NCBI RefSeq assembly: GCF_003287275.1
Contig: NZ_QEVW01000014.1
Span: forward strand, 124,001 to 188,000
Length of the DNA stretch: 64,000 nucleotides
DNA from: Paenibacillus taichungensis
Lineage (GTDB): Bacteria > Bacillota > Bacilli > Paenibacillales > Paenibacillaceae
Reading direction: 5' to 3'
This document shows positions 1 through 8,048 of this stretch, in pieces; position 1 is the stretch's first letter, and each line of letters begins with the position of its first letter. Both the position numbers and the translations under genes were made by a program. Under the pieces are notes generated by a model. That model saw nothing but the letters and a program-made list of their open reading frames with translations, was not told where the DNA came from and made no database searches.

Positions 1-365
1 ATGTTTCCGCCAATTGTCGCCATATTCCGAATAGAAGGAGCCGCTATGGCATTCATTGCAGACTGTAATAAGGGCAGCTGTTGTAGAAGAACGTCTGTGG
101 CACAATGACTTAATCGCGTCAGTGCTCCAATGACCAGATGATCTCCATCCACATATATGCCGCTAGCATCTGGAATACGAGCAAGACTGATCATATGCTC
201 GGGTACAGGAACAAGGCCGCCCTCCCACTGAGTACGTAATAAAGTGGCCCCTGCTGCAAAACAATAACTCCCGGACAGCTTATTCTTTAAAGCTTGAAGT
301 TCATCCAGATTTACGGGCTGCCAAACCGTTGGCTGCGCTCCAGATCCATAGGACTCCATGACCAT
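1..365 (-). CDS. pucC: Xanthine dehydrogenase FAD-binding subunit (partial, 3' end beyond left edge)
   Basis: The N-terminal ~120 residues of the FAD-binding subunit of a molybdopterin xanthine dehydrogenase, which passes electrons from the Mo/Fe-S subunits to NAD during xanthine to urate oxidation. The translation shows the AGATLL segment near residue 40, IGALTRLS, and the family hallmark APSIRNMATIGGN just before the edge. The ATG at 365 is preceded by GGGAG at 8 nt; a second in-frame ATG lies at 359. Unlike the compact B. subtilis pucABCDE run, this gene is separated from pucB by a terminator and has its own promoter. The molybdenum and 2Fe-2S subunits are presumably beyond the window. Confidence 0.88.
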   Translation of the reverse strand, partial: MVMESYGSGAQPTVWQPVNLDELQALKNKLSGSYCFAAGATLLRTQWEGGLVPVPEHMISLARIPDASGIYVDGDHLVIGALTRLSHCATDVLLQQLPLLQSAMNAIAAPSIRNMATIGGN

Positions 366-446
366 TCTTCCATCTCCCTTCTCTATCTATCTGGAATCTG
401 TCTGCGGGGTGTTGGATATGAACGAATGATCCAAATAATTCTTCAA

Positions 447-475
447 ATCATATGGCACTGCAACAATTAGGTCAA
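447..475 (-). promoter_or_regulatory. Sigma-A-type promoter of the xanthine dehydrogenase FAD subunit
   Basis: On the minus strand TTGACC (475-470), a 17-nt spacer and TATGAT (452-447) make a near-consensus housekeeping promoter about 80 nt upstream of the start at 365. It lies after the terminator that closes the pucB unit. Confidence 0.6.
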
Positions 476-582
476 TTATCTTCACATCATTTTGGATAAA
501 TGTATAAATAGATTGTTTGATTTGTGCCTGATGCATTATTAACTATCAAAAGCTAACATAAGTCACTTCATAACCAATTAGA

Positions 583-618
583 TAAAAACAATAAAGAGCC
601 CAACCAGATGGTCCGGCT
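583..618 (-). terminator. Rho-independent terminator after pucB
   Basis: Read on the minus strand, AGCC..ACCA pairs with TGGT..GGCT (618-597) around a 2-nt loop, followed by a T-rich run TTTATTGTTTTTA. It lies 60 nt after the pucB stop and separates the main purine unit from the FAD subunit gene. Confidence 0.65.
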
Positions 619-677
619 GACCTCTTCACTTCAAGAAATAATACACAAGGAATCGCTCCTTCTGCCTTTATTTTCAA

Positions 678-1322
678 TCATCTTATCCCATTCACATAAT
701 CCAAGATGCGCTCCAGCTCTGGTTCGGTATCCGCATCCCAAAAGCTAAATTCAGACAACGATACATGTGTGCCTGTATATTTGGCATTGCGCATGATCTT
801 TCGCGCCCCCTCATCTCCGCTAAGCGACAAAAGTTGCCCCAGCATATGCTCACGAAAGGCTACCGGAGGCTTGCCTCCACCCCCATCCGTAGCTGCTGCA
901 TAATCACACAGTTTGTTGGTGGTTAACGCTTCAGCAACCCTGTTAATATCTTGTGCCTGCAATAGCGGCTGATCTGCCAAAATCATCATCACACCTTCTG
1001 GCCTGTATGCCATGGCAGACAGAAGGCCACAGTGAAGGGACATGGCCATACCGTATGCATAATCGGTACAGATTGCAATCTCTAGCTTCGTCCTCATATC
1101 CAGACTACAGCCATATGATGCTGCATTGAGCCACATGGAGGGAATCCATGCCAATGAATCCTCCGGTTTGACCACACAAATGACTCTCTCCAAATCGGAA
1201 TTCAGAGCAGCTTCCAATGTCCATGCAGCCAAACATCTTCCGTCAGGCATGACGATAGACAGTTTATCCCGCCCCATTCGGCTGCTCTTACCTGCCGCTA
1301 GCAAGATGCCCGTCAGTTGCAT
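678..1322 (-). CDS. pucB: Molybdenum cofactor nucleotidyltransferase-like protein (PucB/MocA family)
   Basis: A 214-aa MobA-like nucleotidyltransferase. It starts with the nucleotide-binding signature LLAAGKSSRMGRDK, and ADQPLL is the second family motif. Such proteins (PucB in B. subtilis, MocA in E. coli) attach CMP to molybdopterin for xanthine-dehydrogenase-type enzymes. The open frame extends 37 codons upstream, but the ATG at 1322 has AAGGGGG at 7 nt and puts the Rossmann glycine loop at the very N-terminus as usual. The start lies inside the 3' end of pucA (35-nt overlap), so the two are probably translationally coupled. Confidence 0.85.
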   Translation of the reverse strand: MQLTGILLAAGKSSRMGRDKLSIVMPDGRCLAAWTLEAALNSDLERVICVVKPEDSLAWIPSMWLNAASYGCSLDMRTKLEIAICTDYAYGMAMSLHCGLLSAMAYRPEGVMMILADQPLLQAQDINRVAEALTTNKLCDYAAATDGGGGKPPVAFREHMLGQLLSLSGDEGARKIMRNAKYTGTHVSLSEFSFWDADTEPELERILDYVNGIR

Positions 1323-2340
1323 GTGCAATCCCCCTTTGTAAGTTGCGACGCTCTGCGGCAACAGCTGCACGTTTACAGGCAATAAGTTCTGCTGCGATAC
1401 TAATTGCGATCTCTTCCGGTCCATCCGCACCAATGGTCAAGCCGATGGGTGAATGCAAATTTTTTAGCGGGGGGAGATCGTTCAGCAAACGTGCTGTCCG
1501 TGTTCTGGAGCCCATAATACCAAGATACGCATAGTTCCGATCCTCAAGTAATTCAAGGAATTCCCGTTCTCTCGGAAACTGATGACTCATCAATACGATA
1601 TAATCCACGCTTTGAATATTCAGCACAGGCATGATCTCACTTGGGAAACCCCGGACAAGCTCAACACCCGGAAAGCGTTCAGCGGTGCATAAGGTTTCTC
1701 GCCAATCTGCTACGACCACACGAAATCCTACTGATATGCCCAGTCGGGCGACCGGAATCACATCATTTCCGGCTCCAATGATAATCAGACGGGGTTTGGG
1801 CTCATATCTTGCAGAGATCTGTAGGGGGAGATCCCACCGCTCTGCCTCGGTCAATTCATGCCTCTGAAGATCATTCTCTCCAGAAATAGATGCTACAGCA
1901 TCAGCTTCCTCAGCGAGCTGAATCACATAATGAATCTCGGTGTATTGATCGTTGAATGAACGGGTTAGTACCACAGCTGAGCCACATTGAAAATACGCAT
2001 GCATATGGGACATGATCGACCTGAGTTCAACACAAACCGGCTCTAGCAACACTATAATTAACCCGCCGCAGCCTATCGTTTCTCCCCAGGACAGATCATC
2101 TTCGGGACGCATATCATACTCCACGAATTCCAACTGCTGTGTATGCAGCACACGGTCCACCCTAGCCAGCAGATCACTCTCCAGACAACCTGGACTGATA
2201 CTGCCATACATCGCGCCTTCTTCGGTCAAAAGCATAGAGACTCCTTGCTTACGGTAAGCATGACCTTCTACCTTAACCGCTGTTGCGAGAACACAGCGCG
2301 GTTCCCGCCCTGCAATTGCACACAGATCATGCATTTCCAT
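1288..2340 (-). CDS. pucA: XdhC-family xanthine dehydrogenase accessory protein
   Basis: A 350-aa XdhC/CoxI family protein, needed to sulfurate and insert the molybdenum cofactor into xanthine dehydrogenase. The N-terminal XdhC domain shows ATAVKVEGHAYRKQG and GSISPGCLE near residue 50. A C-terminal Rossmann domain starts at LIIIGAGND and carries DYIVLMSH and YLGIMGSRTR. GGAG lies 5 nt before the ATG; a second ATG sits two codons in. It is 138 bp downstream of the deaminase gene, probably still in the same transcript. PucA of B. subtilis is the closest named relative I recognise. Confidence 0.88.
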   Translation of the reverse strand: MEMHDLCAIAGREPRCVLATAVKVEGHAYRKQGVSMLLTEEGAMYGSISPGCLESDLLARVDRVLHTQQLEFVEYDMRPEDDLSWGETIGCGGLIIVLLEPVCVELRSIMSHMHAYFQCGSAVVLTRSFNDQYTEIHYVIQLAEEADAVASISGENDLQRHELTEAERWDLPLQISARYEPKPRLIIIGAGNDVIPVARLGISVGFRVVVADWRETLCTAERFPGVELVRGFPSEIMPVLNIQSVDYIVLMSHQFPREREFLELLEDRNYAYLGIMGSRTRTARLLNDLPPLKNLHSPIGLTIGADGPEEIAISIAAELIACKRAAVAAERRNLQRGIAHATDGHLASGR

Positions 2341-2478
2341 CGTGTCTCCATCCTTTCAGGGATTTGAATCCGAATCCGAAGAAGTAATTCTTGACCTTTT
2401 GGGCGAAGTTTTGGGCGAAGTTGAATGCCAACTCCTGCTCAGACAGTCCATTGGATGAGTTCATCCGTTTGCTTTTGA

Positions 2479-3801
2479 TTAGATGCGTTTCATCAATCTT
2501 GCAATACTTTTATCCGATTCACGAAGTACGATACCGCGATCAATCGTTTGAATCTTCCGGTTTTGGAGCACGATACTTCCATCAATAATAACGGTGTCTA
2601 CACAGCTGCGAGTTGCAGAATAGACTACGCGGGAGTACACATCGGTCTCATAGGAAGGATACGTATGGAAATCATCCAGATCCAGCAGTAACATGTCTGC
2701 CTTTTTACCCACTTCCAGACTTCCGATTTCTTTGGACATTCCTAGCACTTCCGCTCCACCCATCGTCGCCATGCGCAGCACCGTCCGGGCGTCCATCACT
2801 GTTGGACCATGAGGTACCTTTTGAATGAGCGCGGTCAGGCGCATTTCCTGAAACATATCCAGATTGTTGTTGCACGGCGCACCATCGGCACCAATCCCTA
2901 CCGCAATCTGGCGATTCAACAGATCAGGAATATCCGCTATACCCGAGGAGAGTTTCATATTCGACCCGGGACAGTGGGTGACTTTTACCCCGCGTTTGCG
3001 AATAATCTCCTTCTCTTCCTCACTCAGCCACACACAATGGGCAAGCACCAATCTTGGGGTAGCCAGACCGATATGATCCAGATAGACGATGTTCCGCATA
3101 CCGCGTTCGTGTTCCACCAATTCAATCTCGCCACGATTTTCGGAGGCATGGGTGTGCACCTTCACATGGTACTTATTCGACAGGTCGCGCACCTCAACCA
3201 GCAATTCCTCGGTACACGAGACAACGAAGCGTGGACAAAAAGCATATTGAATGCGGCCACCGCCGAATCCATTCCATTTCTCCAACAAATCGACACTTTG
3301 TTGCAGCGAGGTAGCTGTATTTTCACGCAGCGGTTCAGGAACTTCATCCCCGTGATCCATCATCACTTTACCGGAAATTACCCGAATGCCGCTCTGTGCC
3401 ATCGCCTGAAAAGCCGAATCGGTATGATGCACGGTCTCCATATCCAAAATCGTCGTTGTACCGCTGGAAATTAATTCGCCCAAGCCGAGCATCGCCGAGT
3501 AATAGACAGACTCTTCATCATGCGCTGCCTCAAGCGGCCAGATGCGTTGACGAAGCCAATCCATCAGTTCCAGATCGTCCGCACGTCCGCGGAACAAGGT
3601 CTGACACAGATGAATATGCGTCTGGATAAAACCTGGAAGCAGCACTTTGCCTCGAGCATCAATGACCTGATCCGCCAGAACATCGATATGCTCTGCAATT
3701 TCTTTGATTTTATTGTCCTCGATCAGCAAATCTCCCGTAAATACATCCTCTTCTGCATTCATTGTGACGAGTTGTGCACCTTTTAGCAGGATCGTTCCCA
3801 T
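2479..3801 (-). CDS. Amidohydrolase, probable guanine (or related aminopurine) deaminase
   Basis: A 440-aa metal-dependent amidohydrolase of the ATZ/TRZ-SAH deaminase group. Metal ligands are visible: H62 and H64 (THIHLC), H218 with E221 (HTHASE), H255 (LAHC) and D306 (GADGAPC). Family members deaminate aminopurine or triazine rings, and automatic annotation often calls them 5'-deoxyadenosine or S-adenosylhomocysteine deaminase. Its place in a urate pathway cluster suggests guanine to xanthine deamination, feeding xanthine dehydrogenase. That assignment is context inference, since the fold does not fix the substrate. The start has GGGGAG at 7 nt. A distant relative lies at 50604-51971. Confidence 0.75.
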   Translation of the reverse strand: MGTILLKGAQLVTMNAEEDVFTGDLLIEDNKIKEIAEHIDVLADQVIDARGKVLLPGFIQTHIHLCQTLFRGRADDLELMDWLRQRIWPLEAAHDEESVYYSAMLGLGELISSGTTTILDMETVHHTDSAFQAMAQSGIRVISGKVMMDHGDEVPEPLRENTATSLQQSVDLLEKWNGFGGGRIQYAFCPRFVVSCTEELLVEVRDLSNKYHVKVHTHASENRGEIELVEHERGMRNIVYLDHIGLATPRLVLAHCVWLSEEEKEIIRKRGVKVTHCPGSNMKLSSGIADIPDLLNRQIAVGIGADGAPCNNNLDMFQEMRLTALIQKVPHGPTVMDARTVLRMATMGGAEVLGMSKEIGSLEVGKKADMLLLDLDDFHTYPSYETDVYSRVVYSATRSCVDTVIIDGSIVLQNRKIQTIDRGIVLRESDKSIARLMKRI

Positions 3802-3909
3802 GATAATCTCCCCTATCCGTATCTATCTGCGTAATTTTTACTTATTCTGATCCTGCACATTGAGGATAATCTTCTTCGGTTCTATGCATGATGCACTACT
3901 TAAATCACG

Positions 3910-5505
3910 TTACCACCCGATAGCCATGCCATCTCCCCTGGGATCTGCTGCCCCGCTGATCATGCCATCTTCACGGATGACAATTCCTTGTGACTGCCCC
4001 ATAATCCCGTCCCACGGCGCTCTGGCTTCGACGTTATGCCCCCATTGGGCAAGCGTGTCACATACATCGTCATGATAGCGGTTCTCTACTCGCATCGTGT
4101 CACCTTCCTCGCCCCAAGTGCGCCCATATACCCATCGCGGTAGCCCAATGGCTTCCTGAATGTTCAGACCATAGTCCAGCACACCCGTTAGAACTGATAA
4201 CTGTGTCTGAGGTTGGCCCTCACCGCCTTGCGTGCCTACGAGCATATAAGGTTTCCCGTTACGAGTGACAAGACCCGGCATTAGGGTGTGGAATGAGCGT
4301 TTATTTGGTTCCAATACGTTAGCGTCCTTCGGATCAAGTGAGAAAAAGGACCCGCGATTCTGCATGATCACACCCGTATCCCCCGGCACATAAGCAGCAC
4401 CAAAATCAAAATACAGGCTTTGAATAAACGAGACGGCATTGCCTTGATTGTCCACAACCGCCGCATAAGCCGTATCCTGACCCATCATTTTGGACAGAAA
4501 AGGCTGTGCCACAGGTGGAGCGGACTGAATCTCATTCCACAATTCATCTCCATAAACCTTGGATAACAGATTTTCCAGCGGAATATCCCTGAACTCCGGG
4601 TCTGTGAGATAACGATCACGGTCACGAAAAGCCTTTTTGACCACTTCAGCCATCAGGTGATAAAACTCGGGGGACGTACGCGCCACGGAAGATAGATCAA
4701 TATGTTCCAGCATATTCAACATCATCAGCATCGAGAAACCCTGTGAATTCGGCGGCATCTGATGAACTTGATAGCCACGGTAATCAGTAGTGATCGGCTT
4801 CACCCACTCTCCCTTGTGAGCTGCGAAATCCGCTGGGGCAAGCATGCCGCCATCCTCACGAATAGCTGAAGTTAGCTGCCCTGCCAGTTCCCCGGTATAA
4901 AAAGCATCGCGCCCACCTGCCTGAATCAGACGAATGGAGGAAGCTAGATCAGGCTGCAAGAGTAGATCCCCTTCCTGCAAAAGTGTACCAAAAGGGGCAA
5001 ATACCGCTCGCAACGGTGTATGCCCCATAATGAAATCCTCATCACGTTCCAGCCATAGGCGCAGATTTCGGGATACAGGACATCCCTTTTCCGCATATTG
5101 CGCGGCTGGTTCAAGCAACTGTTCCCACTTTAACTTCCCATAGCGGGACCAGACTTCCCACCATGCGTCTACCATTCCAGGAACGGTAATCGCGCTAAGC
5201 ACACCTCGCTGAGGTATGGTGCTCATCCCCATTGCTTTGAATGTGTCGGCATGAATGCCTGCTGCCGAACGACCGCTTCCGTTGTAGGCCGTTATGTCAC
5301 CACTTGCTCCATCGTGAATCAGAAAGAATGCATCTCCGCCAAGTCCTGTCATGTGCGGGTAGACTACGCCGAGTGCTGCACTTACAGCTACAGCAGCATC
5401 ATAAGCGTTCCCTCCCTGCTGGAGGATTGAGCTGCCAACTGCGCTTGCCAAATAATGCGGGGAGGTAACCATTACCTCCCTGGATATCGGCATCTGGTTC
5501 AACAT
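3910..5505 (-). CDS. Gamma-glutamyltransferase-family hydrolase, HpxW-like (possible oxamate amidohydrolase)
   Basis: A 531-aa Ntn-hydrolase of the gamma-glutamyltransferase superfamily, expected to self-cleave before a catalytic threonine, T345 in GQDTAYA. It lacks a signal peptide. The sequence after the cleavage site (VSFIQSLY, MQNRGSFFSLDP, GGEGQPQTQ, LPRWVYGRTWG) resembles the HpxW/YwrD branch more than glutathione-degrading GGT. HpxW in Klebsiella hydrolyses oxamate to oxalate and ammonia in purine degradation. The ATG at 5505 sits inside the last codons of pucG (7-nt overlap, AAGGAGGG upstream), suggesting tight coupling. The much longer open frame upstream is a shadow of pucG. Family is sure; the oxamate role is inference. 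Confidence 0.8.
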   Translation of the reverse strand: MLNQMPISREVMVTSPHYLASAVGSSILQQGGNAYDAAVAVSAALGVVYPHMTGLGGDAFFLIHDGASGDITAYNGSGRSAAGIHADTFKAMGMSTIPQRGVLSAITVPGMVDAWWEVWSRYGKLKWEQLLEPAAQYAEKGCPVSRNLRLWLERDEDFIMGHTPLRAVFAPFGTLLQEGDLLLQPDLASSIRLIQAGGRDAFYTGELAGQLTSAIREDGGMLAPADFAAHKGEWVKPITTDYRGYQVHQMPPNSQGFSMLMMLNMLEHIDLSSVARTSPEFYHLMAEVVKKAFRDRDRYLTDPEFRDIPLENLLSKVYGDELWNEIQSAPPVAQPFLSKMMGQDTAYAAVVDNQGNAVSFIQSLYFDFGAAYVPGDTGVIMQNRGSFFSLDPKDANVLEPNKRSFHTLMPGLVTRNGKPYMLVGTQGGEGQPQTQLSVLTGVLDYGLNIQEAIGLPRWVYGRTWGEEGDTMRVENRYHDDVCDTLAQWGHNVEARAPWDGIMGQSQGIVIREDGMISGAADPRGDGMAIGW

Positions 5506-6740
5506 AAGACACCCTCCTTCCCGGCATACACATCCAGTGCTGCCTGCACGGCTTCCCCTGCTGGCAAGTTGTGACGATGACGCAACAGGACAGCTTCCAG
5601 CGCACCTAGCACATGCAGTACATTTTTGCGCTGGCAGCTGAATCCCATCGTACCAATACGCCAAATCTTGCCTTTCAATGGTCCAAACGAACTGGCAATC
5701 TCAATACTGAAATCGTTCAGAAGCATGCTGCGTACCAACTCGCCGTCTATGCCATCCGGAATTTCGATACAGGTGACCATCGGAAGTTTACTGGACATTT
5801 CTCCATACAGTTTGAGCCCCATGCCCTGAATCCCCGCGACCAACGCTCGTTCATTGATTCGATGTCTCTGAAAACGGGCATCCAGACCTTCCTGAAGCAA
5901 AATTCGCAGTCCTTCGTGAAGAGCGTAGAGCATCGAAGTAGCCTCTGTATGATGGTTTAACCGTGCCGAACTCCAGTAGTCTTGTAATTGGCTCAGGTCA
6001 AAATAATTACTGGCAATCGTGCGCCCTTCAGCCCGAGCACTTGCTGCATCGCGAAGGCCCCGTTCGACGGTTTTGCGGCTCATCAATTTCTTCTCCACAC
6101 GGCTGTTATACGATAATGGCGCCATCCCGGACGGAACGGACAGACACTTCTGTGTTCCTCCCATGACTGCATCCAGATGCCATGCATCTGTCTCGACAGG
6201 TGTTCCACCAATGGTGGCAACCGCATCAACCACAAGTAAAATATCAAGTTCACGACAGGCTTTGCCAATCTCGGCGAGCGGCTGCATTTGCCCGGTTGAT
6301 GTCTCGCCGTGAACCATCGCAACCAGACTCGGCTTATGTGCATGGATCGCCTTGATTACCTCTTCGGGATCAAATACCGTTCCCCACTCTGTTTCAAAGA
6401 AGATAACTTCGGCACCACAACGCTCCGAAATTTCAACCAACAGATGTCCGAAGCGACCATAGATGGGGACCAGCACTCTGTCCCCCGGCTGAATCAGACT
6501 GACCAGCACGGCTTCAATCCCTGAGCGGGATGTGCCATCTACCGGATAACACCACTCATTGTCTGTCATGTATAGTTCACGCAGCATGACCATCGTCTCA
6601 TTCATCAGGGAAGTAAACTCCGGATCAAACTGCCCCAGGATCGGGAAGGATAATGCCCTCAGAACTCTTGGGTCGACTTCAACTGGCCCCGGTGTCATGA
6701 TCGTCCGCAAGGACGGGGACAATTCTTTATAGTTGGACAT
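5499..6740 (-). CDS. pucG: (S)-ureidoglycine--glyoxylate aminotransferase
   Basis: A 413-aa class V PLP aminotransferase. Visible features are TPGPVEVDP at the N-terminus, HGETSTG, D172 in VVDAVAT and the PLP lysine K198 in GGTQKCLSVPSGM. PucG transfers the amino group of ureidoglycine to glyoxylate, giving oxalurate and glycine, the step after allantoate hydrolysis. The frame also offers GTG at 6746, directly after the allantoate amidohydrolase stop. I prefer the ATG at 6740 because GGGAG is 10 nt away, against only 4 nt for the GTG. It overlaps the GGT-like gene downstream. Confidence 0.88.
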   Translation of the reverse strand: MSNYKELSPSLRTIMTPGPVEVDPRVLRALSFPILGQFDPEFTSLMNETMVMLRELYMTDNEWCYPVDGTSRSGIEAVLVSLIQPGDRVLVPIYGRFGHLLVEISERCGAEVIFFETEWGTVFDPEEVIKAIHAHKPSLVAMVHGETSTGQMQPLAEIGKACRELDILLVVDAVATIGGTPVETDAWHLDAVMGGTQKCLSVPSGMAPLSYNSRVEKKLMSRKTVERGLRDAASARAEGRTIASNYFDLSQLQDYWSSARLNHHTEATSMLYALHEGLRILLQEGLDARFQRHRINERALVAGIQGMGLKLYGEMSSKLPMVTCIEIPDGIDGELVRSMLLNDFSIEIASSFGPLKGKIWRIGTMGFSCQRKNVLHVLGALEAVLLRHRHNLPAGEAVQAALDVYAGKEGVLC

Positions 6741-6746
6741 CTTCAC

Positions 6747-8048
6747 TCAACTCCCGTAACCGTATTTATAGAGTAGCTGAACCAGAACCCTGAAACCTTT
6801 CATTAGGTCCTCTTCAGCTGTATATTCAAGGGGATTATGGCTAATTCCATCATGGCTAGGGACAAAAATCATCGCTGTGGGGCAAGCCGGCTGAAAGATC
6901 TGCGAATCATGTCCTGCGCCGCTTGGCAAGTACATATAGGATAATTGCTCCACTTCACAGATATCTCGAATGTCTGACGTAATCTGTTCGTTCATCGGAA
7001 TAGGCGTGACAGACAAGTGCTCCTCCCAGTTCAGTCCGAGCTGTTGCTCGGCTGCGATTCTGCTAAATTCCTGTAGCATATTGTGCCAGCATCGATCAAT
7101 ACTTTCTTGCCTGATATGCCGGATATCGAGCGAGAATACAGCCCGGGATGCAACGACGTTACCCACACCTGGATCAGCTGTTATTCGTCCCACAGTGGCT
7201 ACAAGTGGTTCTCCCGCTTCAAGCGCAATGCCTCTTACGGCTGTAATCATCTCGGCTGCACCCGCAAGTGCATCCTTGCGCCAGGCCATCGGTGTAGTTC
7301 CGGCATGATTAGCTTCGCCACTTACTGTAATGCTAAAGCGTTTCTGGCCTACAATATCCGATACAATACCGATCGAATGGCCCAATCTTTCTAGTACCTG
7401 ACCTTGCTCGATATGAAGTTCGATAAACGCACCGTATGTGTGTGAAGCCGATCTATAGCTGCTATCTGGTCCAAAGCCTGCATCATGTATTGCCTCTGCA
7501 AAGGTAATGCCTTCTTGATCCTTCAAATGCTGAACTTCTACCAACCTGCTTACTCCCGTTATACTCCGTGATCCCCAATAAGCGAAGGGGAATCGACTAC
7601 CTTCTTCCTCGCATAAGGACACGACTTGAAGCGTTCGTTTGGGTGCCCCAAAATGTTTCTGCAGGTACTCTAGAGCGAGCACTCCTGCAACTACGCCATA
7701 TGCACCGTCATACTTTCCACCATTCACCACAGTATCGATATGGGACCCCGTAACAATCGGTGCCTTTTCCATTCCTGTTCCTGAACCCGTACCTTGAAGA
7801 GTTCCATACAGGTTGCCCGATTGATCGAATTCAGGAGCCAACCCTTTCTCCTGCATTTTTGCCGCAAGCGCATGCTGTGCCTTACACCATGCTTGATCGT
7901 ACAATAGACGTGTCACACCTCCCTGGGGGTCAGCGCCATAGGCGGACAACCAGTTAAGCATGCCTTTCAGCCCCACCTGCTCCAATTGCGGCAAAGGTTG
8001 GGCGGGACGTTTCGTTCCAGAAGATGTGTGTACTTCGAAGTCGTTCAT
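6747..8048 (-). CDS. allC: Allantoate amidohydrolase
   Basis: A 433-aa M20/M28-type di-metal amidohydrolase of the AllC/hydantoinase-carbamoylase group (PucF in B. subtilis). It converts allantoate to ureidoglycine, CO2 and ammonia. Metal-site motifs include GSHIDTV (H103), GGKYDGAYG (D114), CEEEGSRFP (E148/E149), LHIEQG and the C-terminal SGAGHDSQ with SHNPLEY. The start codon overlaps the allantoinase stop by 4 nt (ATGA), indicating translational coupling. L-carbamoylases share this fold; the pathway context decides for allantoate. Confidence 0.88.
   Translation of the reverse strand: MNDFEVHTSSGTKRPAQPLPQLEQVGLKGMLNWLSAYGADPQGGVTRLLYDQAWCKAQHALAAKMQEKGLAPEFDQSGNLYGTLQGTGSGTGMEKAPIVTGSHIDTVVNGGKYDGAYGVVAGVLALEYLQKHFGAPKRTLQVVSLCEEEGSRFPFAYWGSRSITGVSRLVEVQHLKDQEGITFAEAIHDAGFGPDSSYRSASHTYGAFIELHIEQGQVLERLGHSIGIVSDIVGQKRFSITVSGEANHAGTTPMAWRKDALAGAAEMITAVRGIALEAGEPLVATVGRITADPGVGNVVASRAVFSLDIRHIRQESIDRCWHNMLQEFSRIAAEQQLGLNWEEHLSVTPIPMNEQITSDIRDICEVEQLSYMYLPSGAGHDSQIFQPACPTAMIFVPSHDGISHNPLEYTAEEDLMKGFRVLVQLLYKYGYGS

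Noticed and set aside
2395-2422. Direct repeat of TTTTGGGCGAAG between the deaminase and pucA genes
   Set aside because: Two 12-nt copies in tandem are most simply a slippage duplication; no regulatory pattern seen.
5506-5664. Cysteine-rich, ferredoxin-like N-terminal extension of the GGT-like frame (CTACARCAGSC)
   Set aside because: It overlaps the end of pucG in another frame; a strong SD places the true start at 5505.
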